20,229 nt of DNA from JANXLO01 sp043762265 (GTDB taxonomy: Bacteria > Armatimonadota > Chthonomonadetes > Chthonomonadales > Chthonomonadaceae): positions 1 through 20,229 of the forward strand of contig JAYUMV010000066.1 in NCBI GenBank assembly GCA_043762265.1, written 5' to 3'. Position 1 is the first letter of the stretch. Every line of letters starts with the position of its first letter. Below the pieces are notes generated by a model. It worked only from the letters and a program-made list of their open reading frames with translations. It searched no databases and was not told the origin of the DNA. Made by a program: the position numbers and the translations under genes. Shown here piece after piece: positions 7,563-14,394 of the stretch.

Positions 7563-9269
7563 ATGCAGCACTCCCATCTCACCCCTGAAGAACAACCGAA
7601 GATCGAATTAAAATCTGTGTCCTCCGAGACGGAGGCTAAAAATGGGCATTTCTCCCCGAACGCCGCCGGAGAGGTTCCGCCCTTGGCAACGGCCAACCTC
7701 CCCGTGAATCTGCCGCGAACGGAGCAAGGTGCGGTCGTTCTTCCCCAGAACAGGGAAGCGGGGAAGGACGAAGCTTTATTGACGAAGCTGATCGACCAAG
7801 CCCGGAAGCACAAACGCCGCCAGAAGATTTCGACCGGATTTTACTATTCGGGCATGGCCCTCTTCATCCTCTCGAACTTGTTCCGCCAGGCGCACCTCTC
7901 TCTCCCCATCTACTTTACCTTTGCGTTGGTTCTGCTATACGCCTCGGCTCTTGTAGCGGAGATCACGATGCGCCTGCGTTGGAGCAGATCTGTAGCCAGT
8001 ATCGCGAACATCGAGGATATACGGGCTGTGGGCACTCTGGCGGAGGCGATGGATATCCCGGATACAGGCATACGCTCACAGGCGCAAGCAGCGCTCACCC
8101 GCCTCTTGCCTCACCTGAAAGCAGAAGACGCCCCTCTTCTCAACGAGCGCCAGCGGAACAACCTGAATCAGCGCCTGAAGATCGAATATGCGCTGACCAC
8201 GCCGGATTTCATGGTGGCGACACTGGAGGCTCTGGAAAGGATAGGAGATGCAGGGGCGCTTTCGGCCGTTCAGGAACTGGCAGCCAGTACCGTGACCTCA
8301 ACGAACGGCAGACGCGTGCAGGTGGCAGCAAAAAAATGTCTGCCGGCGCTCCGCCTGCGTATCCGTTCGCAAGAGACCAGCAACACTCTCTTGCGCGCTT
8401 CCAGTATCGCAAATTTCTCAACGGAGCAGGCCGTTCGAGCCGGAATCGCCGCGTATTTCGAAGTCTTTTTTGAGGCGATACTTGTCGCAGACATCGGCAA
8501 GGGAGCTGTCCGCCGCCTCGATGGAGGCATCGACTTCCGCCGAGGTTTTGCCCTGCATCGCGGTGAGGTCGTGCAGAACGTTGCTCGGGTTGGTCTGGAC
8601 CTGGGAGATAGCATCGTTGACAGCGAAGATCGCGGCCTGAATTTTGCCGAGTTGGTTGAGATATTTATTGCGCAGATCCACGCAGGCAGGCGGAGGCTGT
8701 CTGTTGTTGAACTCCTGAGTCAGGGCGTTCCAGTCCCCGGAGTTCTTCTGCATAGTCGTCTTCATGTTTTTGAAGGCGTCGGTATAGTCTTTCTCTTCGA
8801 TCGAAGCGGAGAGCCCCTTCGCCTGCGTCATCATCAGGAGGGCGTCTCCAGTCTGTGTGCCGATGAGCCCCTGTTTCTGTCGTTCGATCCGCTTGACAAA
8901 CTTGAGGTAGTCGTCTATGTCGGCGGGAAACGCTTGGGCAGTGTCCGGTTGCGGGATAATAGCATTGGGTTTAGCATCTGCTGGCGCCGACACAGTCGCC
9001 CCAGCACCCGCTTCCGTAGGTCGCTGGACCAGGCTGCCGTTGCCAAGATTGGTGGGAGCAGCAACCAGCTTGCCGGGGTCGTTTTTGCCTGCTTTCTGAA
9101 TCAGCACCATCGCGCCCAACCCCAGTACCGCCAGAACCAGCACTGCGATGACCGCCATCATCGGATTGCGCTTCGCTCCGGCAGGAGCCATCTGCGCTGG
9201 AGGAGTGGGCGAATAGGCAGGAGCATGCATGGCAGGCGCGCTGCCGCGTACAGGCGTGCCGCAACGTAG
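7563..9269 (+). CDS. Membrane-anchored HEAT-like protein with run-on reading frame
   Basis: ATG 7563 follows AAGGAA with 8-nt spacing, 52 bp after the ABC1 kinase, suggesting co-transcription. Residues 1-75 are a polar, probably disordered tail. A basic stretch KHKRRQK (82-88) precedes two membrane helices (about 93-108 and 116-134). Residues 150-270 are alpha-helical and HEAT-like (IRAVGTLAEAM, AALTRLLPHL, LEALERIGDAGALSAVQEL, AAKKCLPALR). Native coding probably ends near 8420-8450. Beyond that the frame stays open to TGA 9267-9269, but it runs exactly antisense to a well-supported minus-strand gene and its sequence (many His/Arg/Gln, no domain) looks like a shadow. The native stop therefore seems lost by mutation. 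Treat the last 283 codons as doubtful. The function is unknown; HEAT-like repeats usually mediate protein contacts. Confidence 0.6.
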   Translation: MQHSHLTPEEQPKIELKSVSSETEAKNGHFSPNAAGEVPPLATANLPVNLPRTEQGAVVLPQNREAGKDEALLTKLIDQARKHKRRQKISTGFYYSGMALFILSNLFRQAHLSLPIYFTFALVLLYASALVAEITMRLRWSRSVASIANIEDIRAVGTLAEAMDIPDTGIRSQAQAALTRLLPHLKAEDAPLLNERQRNNLNQRLKIEYALTTPDFMVATLEALERIGDAGALSAVQELAASTVTSTNGRRVQVAAKKCLPALRLRIRSQETSNTLLRASSIANFSTEQAVRAGIAAYFEVFFEAILVADIGKGAVRRLDGGIDFRRGFALHRGEVVQNVARVGLDLGDSIVDSEDRGLNFAELVEIFIAQIHAGRRRLSVVELLSQGVPVPGVLLHSRLHVFEGVGIVFLFDRSGEPLRLRHHQEGVSSLCADEPLFLSFDPLDKLEVVVYVGGKRLGSVRLRDNSIGFSICWRRHSRPSTRFRRSLDQAAVAKIGGSSNQLAGVVFACFLNQHHRAQPQYRQNQHCDDRHHRIALRSGRSHLRWRSGRIGRSMHGRRAAAYRRAAT

Positions 9270-9320
9270 ACAAAATTGTGATTGTGCGGGAATCTCCGCA
9301 GAACAGCGACTACACTTCAT
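8418..9320 (-). CDS. Zinc-ribbon, single-TM protein with helical extracytoplasmic domain
   Basis: The protein has 300 residues from ATG 9320-9318, chosen because GGAGGT (9331-9336 on the plus strand) sits 10 nt upstream. An in-frame ATG at 9356 has no such site. Cys3, Cys6, Cys17 and Cys20 form a zinc ribbon (KCSRCSAEI...FCLRCGTPV). An Ala/Pro-rich linker precedes one membrane helix (about 53-74). A low-complexity segment and a helical domain follow (DDYLKFVKRIERQKQGL; LRNKYLNQLGKIQAAI), presumably outside the membrane. It shares its N-terminal plan with the protein at 179-1042. The role is unknown; a sensory or envelope-associated function is a guess. Its last codons converge with the HEAT-like gene, whose frame runs right through it. 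Confidence 0.8.
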   Translation of the reverse strand: MKCSRCSAEIPAQSQFCLRCGTPVRGSAPAMHAPAYSPTPPAQMAPAGAKRNPMMAVIAVLVLAVLGLGAMVLIQKAGKNDPGKLVAAPTNLGNGSLVQRPTEAGAGATVSAPADAKPNAIIPQPDTAQAFPADIDDYLKFVKRIERQKQGLIGTQTGDALLMMTQAKGLSASIEEKDYTDAFKNMKTTMQKNSGDWNALTQEFNNRQPPPACVDLRNKYLNQLGKIQAAIFAVNDAISQVQTNPSNVLHDLTAMQGKTSAEVDASIEAADSSLADVCDKYRLKKDFEIRGDSGSNGLLR

Positions 9321-9404
9321 ATGATTTGACACCTCCAACCTATTAGACCGCTTCAAGGCGGGAACAGTTCACGGCCTCTCCAAACGCTGCTTTATCGTGA
9401 CTTC

Positions 9405-9433
9405 ATCGTACCAGAATGTGGTTCAGATTGCAA
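9405..9433 (-). promoter_or_regulatory. Candidate sigma70-type promoter for the minus-strand zinc-ribbon gene
   Basis: Read on the minus strand, TTGCAA (9433-9428) and TACGAT (9410-9405) are separated by exactly 17 nt and lie about 85 nt upstream of the ATG. Four of six bases match consensus in each box. Confidence 0.35.
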
Positions 9434-9440
9434 TATTGCA
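9429..9440. promoter_or_regulatory. 12-bp perfect palindrome overlapping the candidate -35 box
   Basis: TGCAATATTGCA is a perfect dyad that covers the -35 region of the candidate promoter, a position suited to a repressor operator. No regulator gene is adjacent. Confidence 0.3.
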
Positions 9441-9891
9441 CTGGCCTGCCAACCCTACTCAAACCTCCCTTTTGAAAATAACTGTCCCCCTGCTTTCCGG
9501 TTTCAAAGTCAAATGCGTAGTGACCTGACAGAGCAAAGAAACAAGGCCCGTTTAGCAACGAGAGAGCCTGCTTCGATACTATTCGTGAAAAAGGACACGA
9601 TTGGATGAAACCAAATAGAATTAGCTCTGTCTAATAGTGTGTAAGTGCAGACGAAGCAGAGATGTTTCGAAAGTGAAGTTCCTGAAGTCGTTTTTTGGAT
9701 CGTCGATACCGGAGCGCGATTGCCTCGGTCTATCTTTCGGGAGAACCATTGTACGCATGACATTGAGCTGGACAGCCACAAGTCAATACACAGGAATTTC
9801 CTTCTCCGGCAGAGCCCCGGGAGGGTCGCAACAAAGGTAACGATGTGCCGAATCTACGGACACGTCGTCCCCCTTGCAACGTCCTCTCACC
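9441..9891. other. Intergenic stretch without a supportable gene
   Basis: About 450 bp, visibly more AT-rich than its surroundings in its first half. Reading frames are short, in shadow-like composition, and lack ribosome binding sites. I see no tRNA cloverleaf, rRNA or recognisable structured-RNA signature. The stretch ends in a strong plus-strand terminator, so a short non-coding transcript could be produced here. Confidence 0.5.
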
Positions 9892-9924
9892 CCCGCCGGA
9901 AACCAATCTCCGGGCGGGTTTTTT
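9892..9924 (+). terminator. Strong rho-independent terminator without an upstream protein gene
   Basis: CCCGCC (9892-9897) pairs with GGCGGG (9913-9918), extended by GG/CC with a bulged G, and is followed directly by six T residues (9919-9924). This is the cleanest intrinsic terminator in the window, yet no plus-strand protein gene precedes it. Confidence 0.75.
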
Positions 9925-10023
9925 AGTGTCGGAAATCGTGATACAGTCACGCAATACGCCGACCGGAGTTTTAACATACGCAGACCTCTTCCCGATGAGA
10001 GGATTTGCAGGAGAGCCTTCGCA

Positions 10024-10038
10024 CCCTTGCCGCAAGGG
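10024..10038 (+). other. Small hairpin in the leader of the 103-residue ORF
   Basis: CCCTTG (10024-10029) and CAAGGG (10033-10038) form a perfect 6-bp stem with a CCG loop, about 40 nt before the start codon. No function is assigned. Confidence 0.3.
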
Positions 10039-10077
10039 CGCTCTAAAGGCCAGAGAAAGGATGCAGTGGACAGCAAC

Positions 10078-10389
10078 ATGAATACCACGATGAACCCAAC
10101 CAGTAATAATACGAAATCACTTCGCCGCGAAATGACTCATCGCCCGCACGGACCCCGAGCAGAGGCTCAGGAAGCGGCTCTAGAGCGCCTGCTCGCGCTG
10201 CTGGCAGCAAGCGCCCCCGAGGCGCACGCCCCGCATGCGCCCGAAACCGAGACAGGTACGGACACCCTGCTGCAGTTGGCTCGTCTGCGCGCCGCGCATG
10301 CGACCTACTCCCTCGAAACAATCGGCGGTATGGAGCGAGTGGGAGCGGGTGCCTGGGTACGCCGCACCCTTCGCCCGGTCAAGCAGTAA
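10078..10389 (+). CDS. Small Ala/Arg-rich hypothetical protein
   Basis: The ORF has 103 residues. The N-terminus is Asn/Thr-rich (MNTTMNPTSNNTKSLRRE). The middle is a predicted helix rich in Ala and Leu (EAALERLLALLAAS), followed by His/Pro/Glu-rich low complexity and a helical C-terminus (LLQLARLRAAHATYSLETI). I recognise no family, signal peptide or membrane segment. ATG 10078 lacks a good ribosome binding site. The in-frame GTG at 10066 lies 4 nt after GAAAGGA and may be the true start, adding four residues. Support for reality: it lies between an upstream terminator and a GAAA-capped hairpin 13 nt after its stop. Composition alone does not prove that it is expressed. Confidence 0.45.
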   Translation: MNTTMNPTSNNTKSLRREMTHRPHGPRAEAQEAALERLLALLAASAPEAHAPHAPETETGTDTLLQLARLRAAHATYSLETIGGMERVGAGAWVRRTLRPVKQ

Positions 10390-10402
10390 ACCGCCTCGAA
10401 GC

Positions 10403-10422
10403 GGGGAGCCGAAAGGCTCCCC
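10403..10422 (+). terminator. GAAA-tetraloop hairpin after the small ORF
   Basis: GGGGAGCC and GGCTCCCC form a perfect 8-bp stem closed by a GAAA tetraloop, 13 nt after the stop. There is no T-tract, but the stability and placement suggest a 3' end or terminator. Confidence 0.5.
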
Positions 10423-10432
10423 AAACTTCCCT

Positions 10433-10458
10433 AACGTTGATAAGGACCTCCTTACGTT
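10433..10458 (+). other. Hairpin at the 5' break of the S41 protease remnant
   Basis: TAAGG (10441-10445) pairs with CCTTA (10450-10454) around an ACCT loop. Outer arms AACG (10433-10436) and CGTT (10455-10458) pair across an asymmetric TTGA bulge. The protease coding similarity begins inside this hairpin, so it may mark the deletion or recombination junction. Confidence 0.35.
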
Positions 10459-12406
10459 GCCCTCTCCCCGGATGGCAAATGGATCGCCTTCCAGCGCGGA
10501 CCGAAGACCGGACTCTACCTGATCAAACCGGATGGAACCGGCGAGCAGATGCTGGTCAAAGGCCCCGGCGTCGAGCAGTTCCGCTGGTCGCCGGACAGCA
10601 AGTGGCTGATCTATACGCAGGCAGACACCATTCGCAACGAGGATATCTGGATCGTCGGGCTCACACCAGACGGCCAGACGCTGAAGGTCGGCTCACCGAT
10701 CAATATCAGCAATCATCCCGGCTTCAACAATCGGCCCCAATGGTTCAGCGACGGCAAGAAGATCGCTTTTCTCTCTAACCGCTACCACAATCGCGACATT
10801 GAGACGATCAACGACAGTGGCCGCTTTACGTTCTACACGGTTCCACTGGAGCGCGAAAAAGAGAAGTTTGAGGAGGACGAGGACGCGCCGAAGCCTGCCG
10901 AGAAGCCCAATGAGCAGAAAGAGGACAAGCCGGGCGTCGTTGTCAAAGTAGACCCGGAGGAGATCGAGCGGCGGGCCAAACAGATCGTCGGGCTCGACGA
11001 GGGCGTCAGCGCCTTTGCGGTCTCACCGGACGGCAAAACCGTCGTCTTTACCGCGCGTTCCCTGGGAGTGACCGACCTCTGGCAGGCGAGCACGGAAGGC
11101 GGCACCGTACAGCGCCTGACCACCAACGGCACCAGTACCGGCGACTTTGAGTGGGCTCCCGACTCCTCTCGCTTCTACTTCCTTAGCGGCGGCTCCATCC
11201 ACTGGCTGCCGCGCGGCGGCGGTGTGATGGGGACCGTCGGTTTCACGGTCCGCATGGAGATCGACCGCCTGGTCGATTATAAAGCGACCTTCGACGAGGC
11301 CTGGCAGACCCTCAACGACCACTACTACGACCCGAAATTTCATGGCGTAGACTGGAATGCCCTGCGGCAGAAGTATCGTGCTAAAGTGGACTTCGTTACC
11401 GTACGGCCGGACTTCAACTATCTGATGACCGAACTGCTCGGCGAACTCAACTCCTCGCATACGGGATTTAGCGGCGGAGGTTCAAAAACCGTCCGCGAAA
11501 CAGGCTTTCTTGGCATCTGGCACGACGACACCTACGAAGATCCCGGCATCAAAGTCAAAACCCTCTTGCACCGCAGTCCCGCCGACCACGAGGAGAGCCT
11601 TCTCAAAGTAGGCGAATACATCCTGAGTATCGACGGGCAGGATGTGCAGGCCGATTCGACTTACGACAAAGCGCTGACCGATAAGGTGGGCCGCACCGTT
11701 ATGCTGCTCGTCAATGGCAAGGCGGACAAGACTGGCGCGCACCGTGAAAATCAAGCCAATCAGTTTCGGCGAATGGCGCAACCTGCTCTACGAGAAGTGG
11801 CTGGACGAGCGCCGCACCATGGTCGAGAAGGTTTCCGGCGGACGGCTCGGCTATCTGCATGTGCCGGATATGGGAGATGCCGCCCGCAACCGCTTCGAGC
11901 GGGAACTGTTTAGCGTGGGACAGCGCAAAGAGGGCATGATCATCGACATGCGCTTCAACAACGGCGGCGATACGCACGACAGTCTGCTGAAGATTCTGGA
12001 GCGCAATCGGCACTACTTCACCTTCGCGCCCCGAACCGAAGCGCCGTTCCCGCAGCCGGAACGCGCCTACACCAAACCGATCATTCTCCTGATCAACGAG
12101 TTCGCCCTGAGCGATGCCGAGGTCTTTGCCAACGGCTTCAAAGAGTTCAAACTCGGTAAGGTCATCGGCGCTCCGACAATGGGCTGGATCATCTTCACCT
12201 CCGGGACCGGCCTGCTCGATGGCAGCTTCATTCGCCTGCCCTATATGGGCTGTTACACCCTGGATGGCCGCGATATGGAGAACTGGGGCGTTCCGCCGGA
12301 CATCCTGGTGGAGAACACCCCTGCCGCCTACCTCGCCGGTCACGATACACAACTGGAACGCGCAATACAGGAGCTTCTCAAAGATCCCCGCCTGCCTCCT
12401 AAATAG
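10444..12406 (+). pseudogene. Tricorn-type S41 peptidase, 5'-truncated and frameshifted
   Basis: Protein similarity begins abruptly just after an in-frame stop at 10441-10443 with a propeller-blade segment (YVALSPDGKWIAFQRG). The signal peptide and most of the first beta-propeller are missing; the first in-frame ATG is 10549. Then follow an E/K-rich linker (about 10840-10970), a second set of blades, the S41 core (from about 11280), a PDZ-like domain (11500-11735) and the C-terminal catalytic domain. The frame breaks at 11731-11741: the first frame gives NGKADKTG and the correct sequence (TVKIKPIS...) resumes one frame over. Residues matching the tricorn tetrad survive: Ser-His (11455-11460, NSSHTGF), nucleophile Ser (12110-12112, FALSDAE) and Glu (12278-12280, MENWGVPPD). 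These proteases degrade peptides. This copy is probably non-functional unless the shift is a sequencing error. Confidence 0.85.
11731..11741 (+). other. Frameshift site in the S41 protease
   Basis: Within ACTGGCGCGCA the reading must move from frame 1 to frame 2. This is explained by loss of one GC unit (or gain of one base) in a GCGCGC run, a typical slippage site or sequencing-error site. Confidence 0.7.
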
Positions 12407-12574
12407 CGATTGCCGGACGTATCGGGGGAACTCTTCGGTGAAGAAGCGCGTCTTATGCCTGCAAACTGATATGATTTCAGCGACGCAAACCAAAATTTTA
12501 AACAGCGAACGCGAACGAGATAGTTTTTACTTCTCTGTTTACGTTTGGCTTCTCTCACGAAGGAGAATAGACTG

Positions 12575-13072
12575 ATGGAAACCCCCCAGGAGCGACTGCT
12601 CCGCTACCTCGACGACGCGCATGCCGCAGAAGTGGGCATCGAAGATATGCTCCGTAGCGCAATAGAGCATACCAACAATGTGCAGGCGAAGGCCGCCTAT
12701 CAGGCACACCTCGGCGTGACGCAGAACCAGGCCCAGCGTCTGGAACAACGCCTGATCGCTCTCGGCGGCAAAACGTCGGGCGGCAAGGGCATCTTGAACA
12801 GCATCATGGGCAAGGTCAGCGATCTGGTGAACATCGGCCATGACGAGTTCGATAAGACCACTCAGGATCTCATCAAGGCATATTCGACCGAGCATCTGGA
12901 AGTCGGCATGTACACCTCTTTGAAAGCGTATTCTGAGCAGTTGGGCGACTCCGAAACGGCTGCCCTGGCCGAACGCGCGATTGGGGAAGAGAAAGAGTCG
13001 GCGGATATCCTGTTCCCGCTCATCGCAGAGACCGCGAAGGCGGCGATACTGGGCGCGGCTGTCCCCGCCTGA
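12575..13072 (+). CDS. DUF892 / YciE-YciF-type ferritin-like protein
   Basis: The protein has 165 residues. ATG 12575 follows AGGAGA (12561-12566) with 8-nt spacing; an in-frame TTG at 12545 has no such support. The N-terminus RLLRYLDDAHAAEVGIEDML, helix 2 with AYQAHLGVTQNQAQRLEQRL, a Gly-rich turn (GGKTSGGKG) and the later TEHLEVGMYTSLKAYSEQLGD and GEEKESADIL helices fit a four-helix ferritin-like bundle. Glu and His residues lie at positions expected for a di-iron site (for example the E-H pair in STEHLE). Family members are associated with stress responses, and the biochemical role is poorly defined. The gene stands alone and is followed by a strong terminator. Confidence 0.9.
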   Translation: METPQERLLRYLDDAHAAEVGIEDMLRSAIEHTNNVQAKAAYQAHLGVTQNQAQRLEQRLIALGGKTSGGKGILNSIMGKVSDLVNIGHDEFDKTTQDLIKAYSTEHLEVGMYTSLKAYSEQLGDSETAALAERAIGEEKESADILFPLIAETAKAAILGAAVPA

Positions 13073-13098
13073 CGTGCTGCGCGCAAAACTCGCAAAAC

Positions 13099-13147
13099 GA
13101 CCAGACGCGAAACCTTTTCATGGGCTTCGCGTCTGGTCTTTCTATTT
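13099..13147. terminator. Bidirectional terminator between the DUF892 gene and smpB
   Basis: GACCAGACGCGAA (13099-13111) pairs perfectly over 13 bp with TTCGCGTCTGGTC (13126-13138). On the plus strand TTTCTATTT follows. On the minus strand GTTTTGCG follows the stem, so it can terminate both convergent genes. Confidence 0.85.
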
Positions 13148-13205
13148 CCGGCCTGCGCCGAAAATTGTAAATTGAGGAGATTCCCTTAGGGGAAGAGGCG
13201 CGGGA

Positions 13206-13712
13206 TTATTCGCGGCCGCGAGGTGAGGCTTCGCGCCGGGATTCACGCTCTTGATCGCGTTCGGCAATGGATTCACGCTTGTCGTAGAGCTTTTTACCGC
13301 GTGCGAGAGCGATCTCCAGTTTGGCAAAACCGCGCTGAAAGTAGAGCGCGAGCGGTACGATCGTCAGCCCCTTTTGCTCCGTTTGAGCGCGTAGTTCCGC
13401 GATCTCCCAGGCGTGCAGCAGCAGTTTGCGTTTTCGCAAGGGCTCGACGTTGTACCGATTGCCAAGCTCGTAAGGCACGATATGCATGTTGTAGAGCCAG
13501 CACTCGTTGTTCTCGATACGGCAGAACGAGTCTTGAAAATTGATGCGTCCGGCCCGCAACGATTTGACCTCCGTCCCGACCAGCACCAGACCGGCGTCGA
13601 AAGCCTCGTCGATCTCGTAGTCGTGCCGTGCCTTTCGGTTGACGGAAACCATCTTTTTGGCGTTGCGGTCGACTTCAGCGGGCGTCTTGGCAGCGCTCTT
13701 GTCCTTCTTCAT
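13206..13712 (-). CDS. smpB: SsrA-binding protein SmpB (trans-translation)
   Basis: The protein has 168 residues. Conserved SmpB signatures are present: NRKARHDYEI near the N-terminus, GLVLVGTEVKSLRAGRINFQ (oligonucleotide-binding barrel), RKRKLLLH..EI, GLTIVPLALYFQRGFAKLEI, and the basic tail ALARGKKLYDKRESI that mimics an anticodon arm in the ribosome. SmpB binds tmRNA and rescues ribosomes stalled on broken mRNAs. A Lys/Ala-rich extension of about 20 residues precedes the core; an internal Met at residue 21 could be an alternative start, but the near-consensus promoter lies immediately upstream of the longer form, giving a leader of about 20 nt. The tmRNA gene is not seen in this window. 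Confidence 0.97.
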   Translation of the reverse strand: MKKDKSAAKTPAEVDRNAKKMVSVNRKARHDYEIDEAFDAGLVLVGTEVKSLRAGRINFQDSFCRIENNECWLYNMHIVPYELGNRYNVEPLRKRKLLLHAWEIAELRAQTEQKGLTIVPLALYFQRGFAKLEIALARGKKLYDKRESIAERDQERESRREASPRGRE

Positions 13713-13739
13713 TATCTCGCCTCACATCAGCAGTGCAGC

Positions 13740-13769
13740 AGTATACAGGCTGCGCCTAATCACTGTCAA
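13740..13769 (-). promoter_or_regulatory. Near-consensus sigma70 promoter of smpB
   Basis: On the minus strand TTGACA (13769-13764, perfect -35) and TATACT (13745-13740, 5 of 6 in the -10) are separated by 18 nt. The expected transcription start is about 20 nt upstream of the smpB ATG. Confidence 0.8.
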
Positions 13770-13919
13770 GTTCAGTCTCGTTTGGGAAAGTTAGGATTCG
13801 CTCCACAGCCGGGAGGATTGCAGGGCTTCGATTGCGAAACTACGGATAGATCTGGCCGTAGGAACCGTATGAGAAGCAAGTAGTTACGGATCCGACTCTG
13901 AGTGAAGGAGTAAACTTCT

Positions 13920-14369
13920 ATGCGGTTGAGTGGACCGACTCTGCAGGATGAACTGCGCAGCCCCCGGTTACGGTCGTTGCGGATCTATATGGTGCCAGCG
14001 ATTGTAGCCGTCGCACTCTATGCTTTCTATGCGATTGGGGGCTACGCTACGCACGACCCGCCGCCGAAACCGGCCCTTCCGGGCAGCATCTATGGTACTG
14101 TCGTGGATGAAAATGCAAAGCCGGTCAGCGGCGTTTCCGTCACGATATCGTTCAGCAGTTCCAAAGAGATATCCGATTCGTCTTTCACTACCGACAGTCA
14201 GGGACATTTCTATATGAAAGACTTATCGGCAGGCAGTTACATCCTCCAAGCATCTGCCAATGGCTTTGACATGCAGACGCAGTTGACGGGGGTACAACAG
14301 GGCAAAACGACGCAGATCAAGTTGCCTATCTACCGGCAATCTGCCCGGAATCGCCCCACCCGTCATTAA
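13920..14369 (+). CDS. Membrane-anchored carboxypeptidase-regulatory-like domain protein
   Basis: The protein has 149 residues. A charged N-terminus (about 1-22) precedes one membrane helix (about 24-42, MVPAIVAVALYAFYAIGG). A Pro-rich spacer and a beta-sandwich domain (about 55-135) follow, with the sequence pattern of carboxypeptidase regulatory/SpaA-like folds: GSIYGTVVDENAKPVSGVSV, FTTDSQGHFYMKDLSAGSY, and IKLPI at the end. The topology puts the sandwich outside the membrane. AAGGAG (13905-13910) supports the ATG with 9-nt spacing. A nucleotidyltransferase-fold gene starts 25 bp after the stop, so co-transcription is likely although no functional link is evident. Such domains bind or scaffold; no catalytic site is expected. 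Confidence 0.85.
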   Translation: MRLSGPTLQDELRSPRLRSLRIYMVPAIVAVALYAFYAIGGYATHDPPPKPALPGSIYGTVVDENAKPVSGVSVTISFSSSKEISDSSFTTDSQGHFYMKDLSAGSYILQASANGFDMQTQLTGVQQGKTTQIKLPIYRQSARNRPTRH

Positions 14370-14394
14370 CACGTACCGGGAGGAAGGAGCTGGA

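Noticed and set aside
6476..7813. 445-codon minus-strand frame across the ABC1 kinase
   Set aside because: It is antisense to conserved kinase motifs, with shadow composition, and crosses the boundary between two plus-strand genes.
9509..9926. Short frames in the intergenic stretch (minus 9509-9781, plus 9637-9840, plus 9645-9926)
   Set aside because: They have no ribosome binding site or family resemblance; one runs through the terminator at 9892-9924.
9874..10077. Upstream extension of the 103-residue ORF to an ATG-like start at 9874
   Set aside because: The extension would have to be translated through a strong intrinsic terminator and reads as low-quality sequence; starts at 10066 or 10078 are more sensible.
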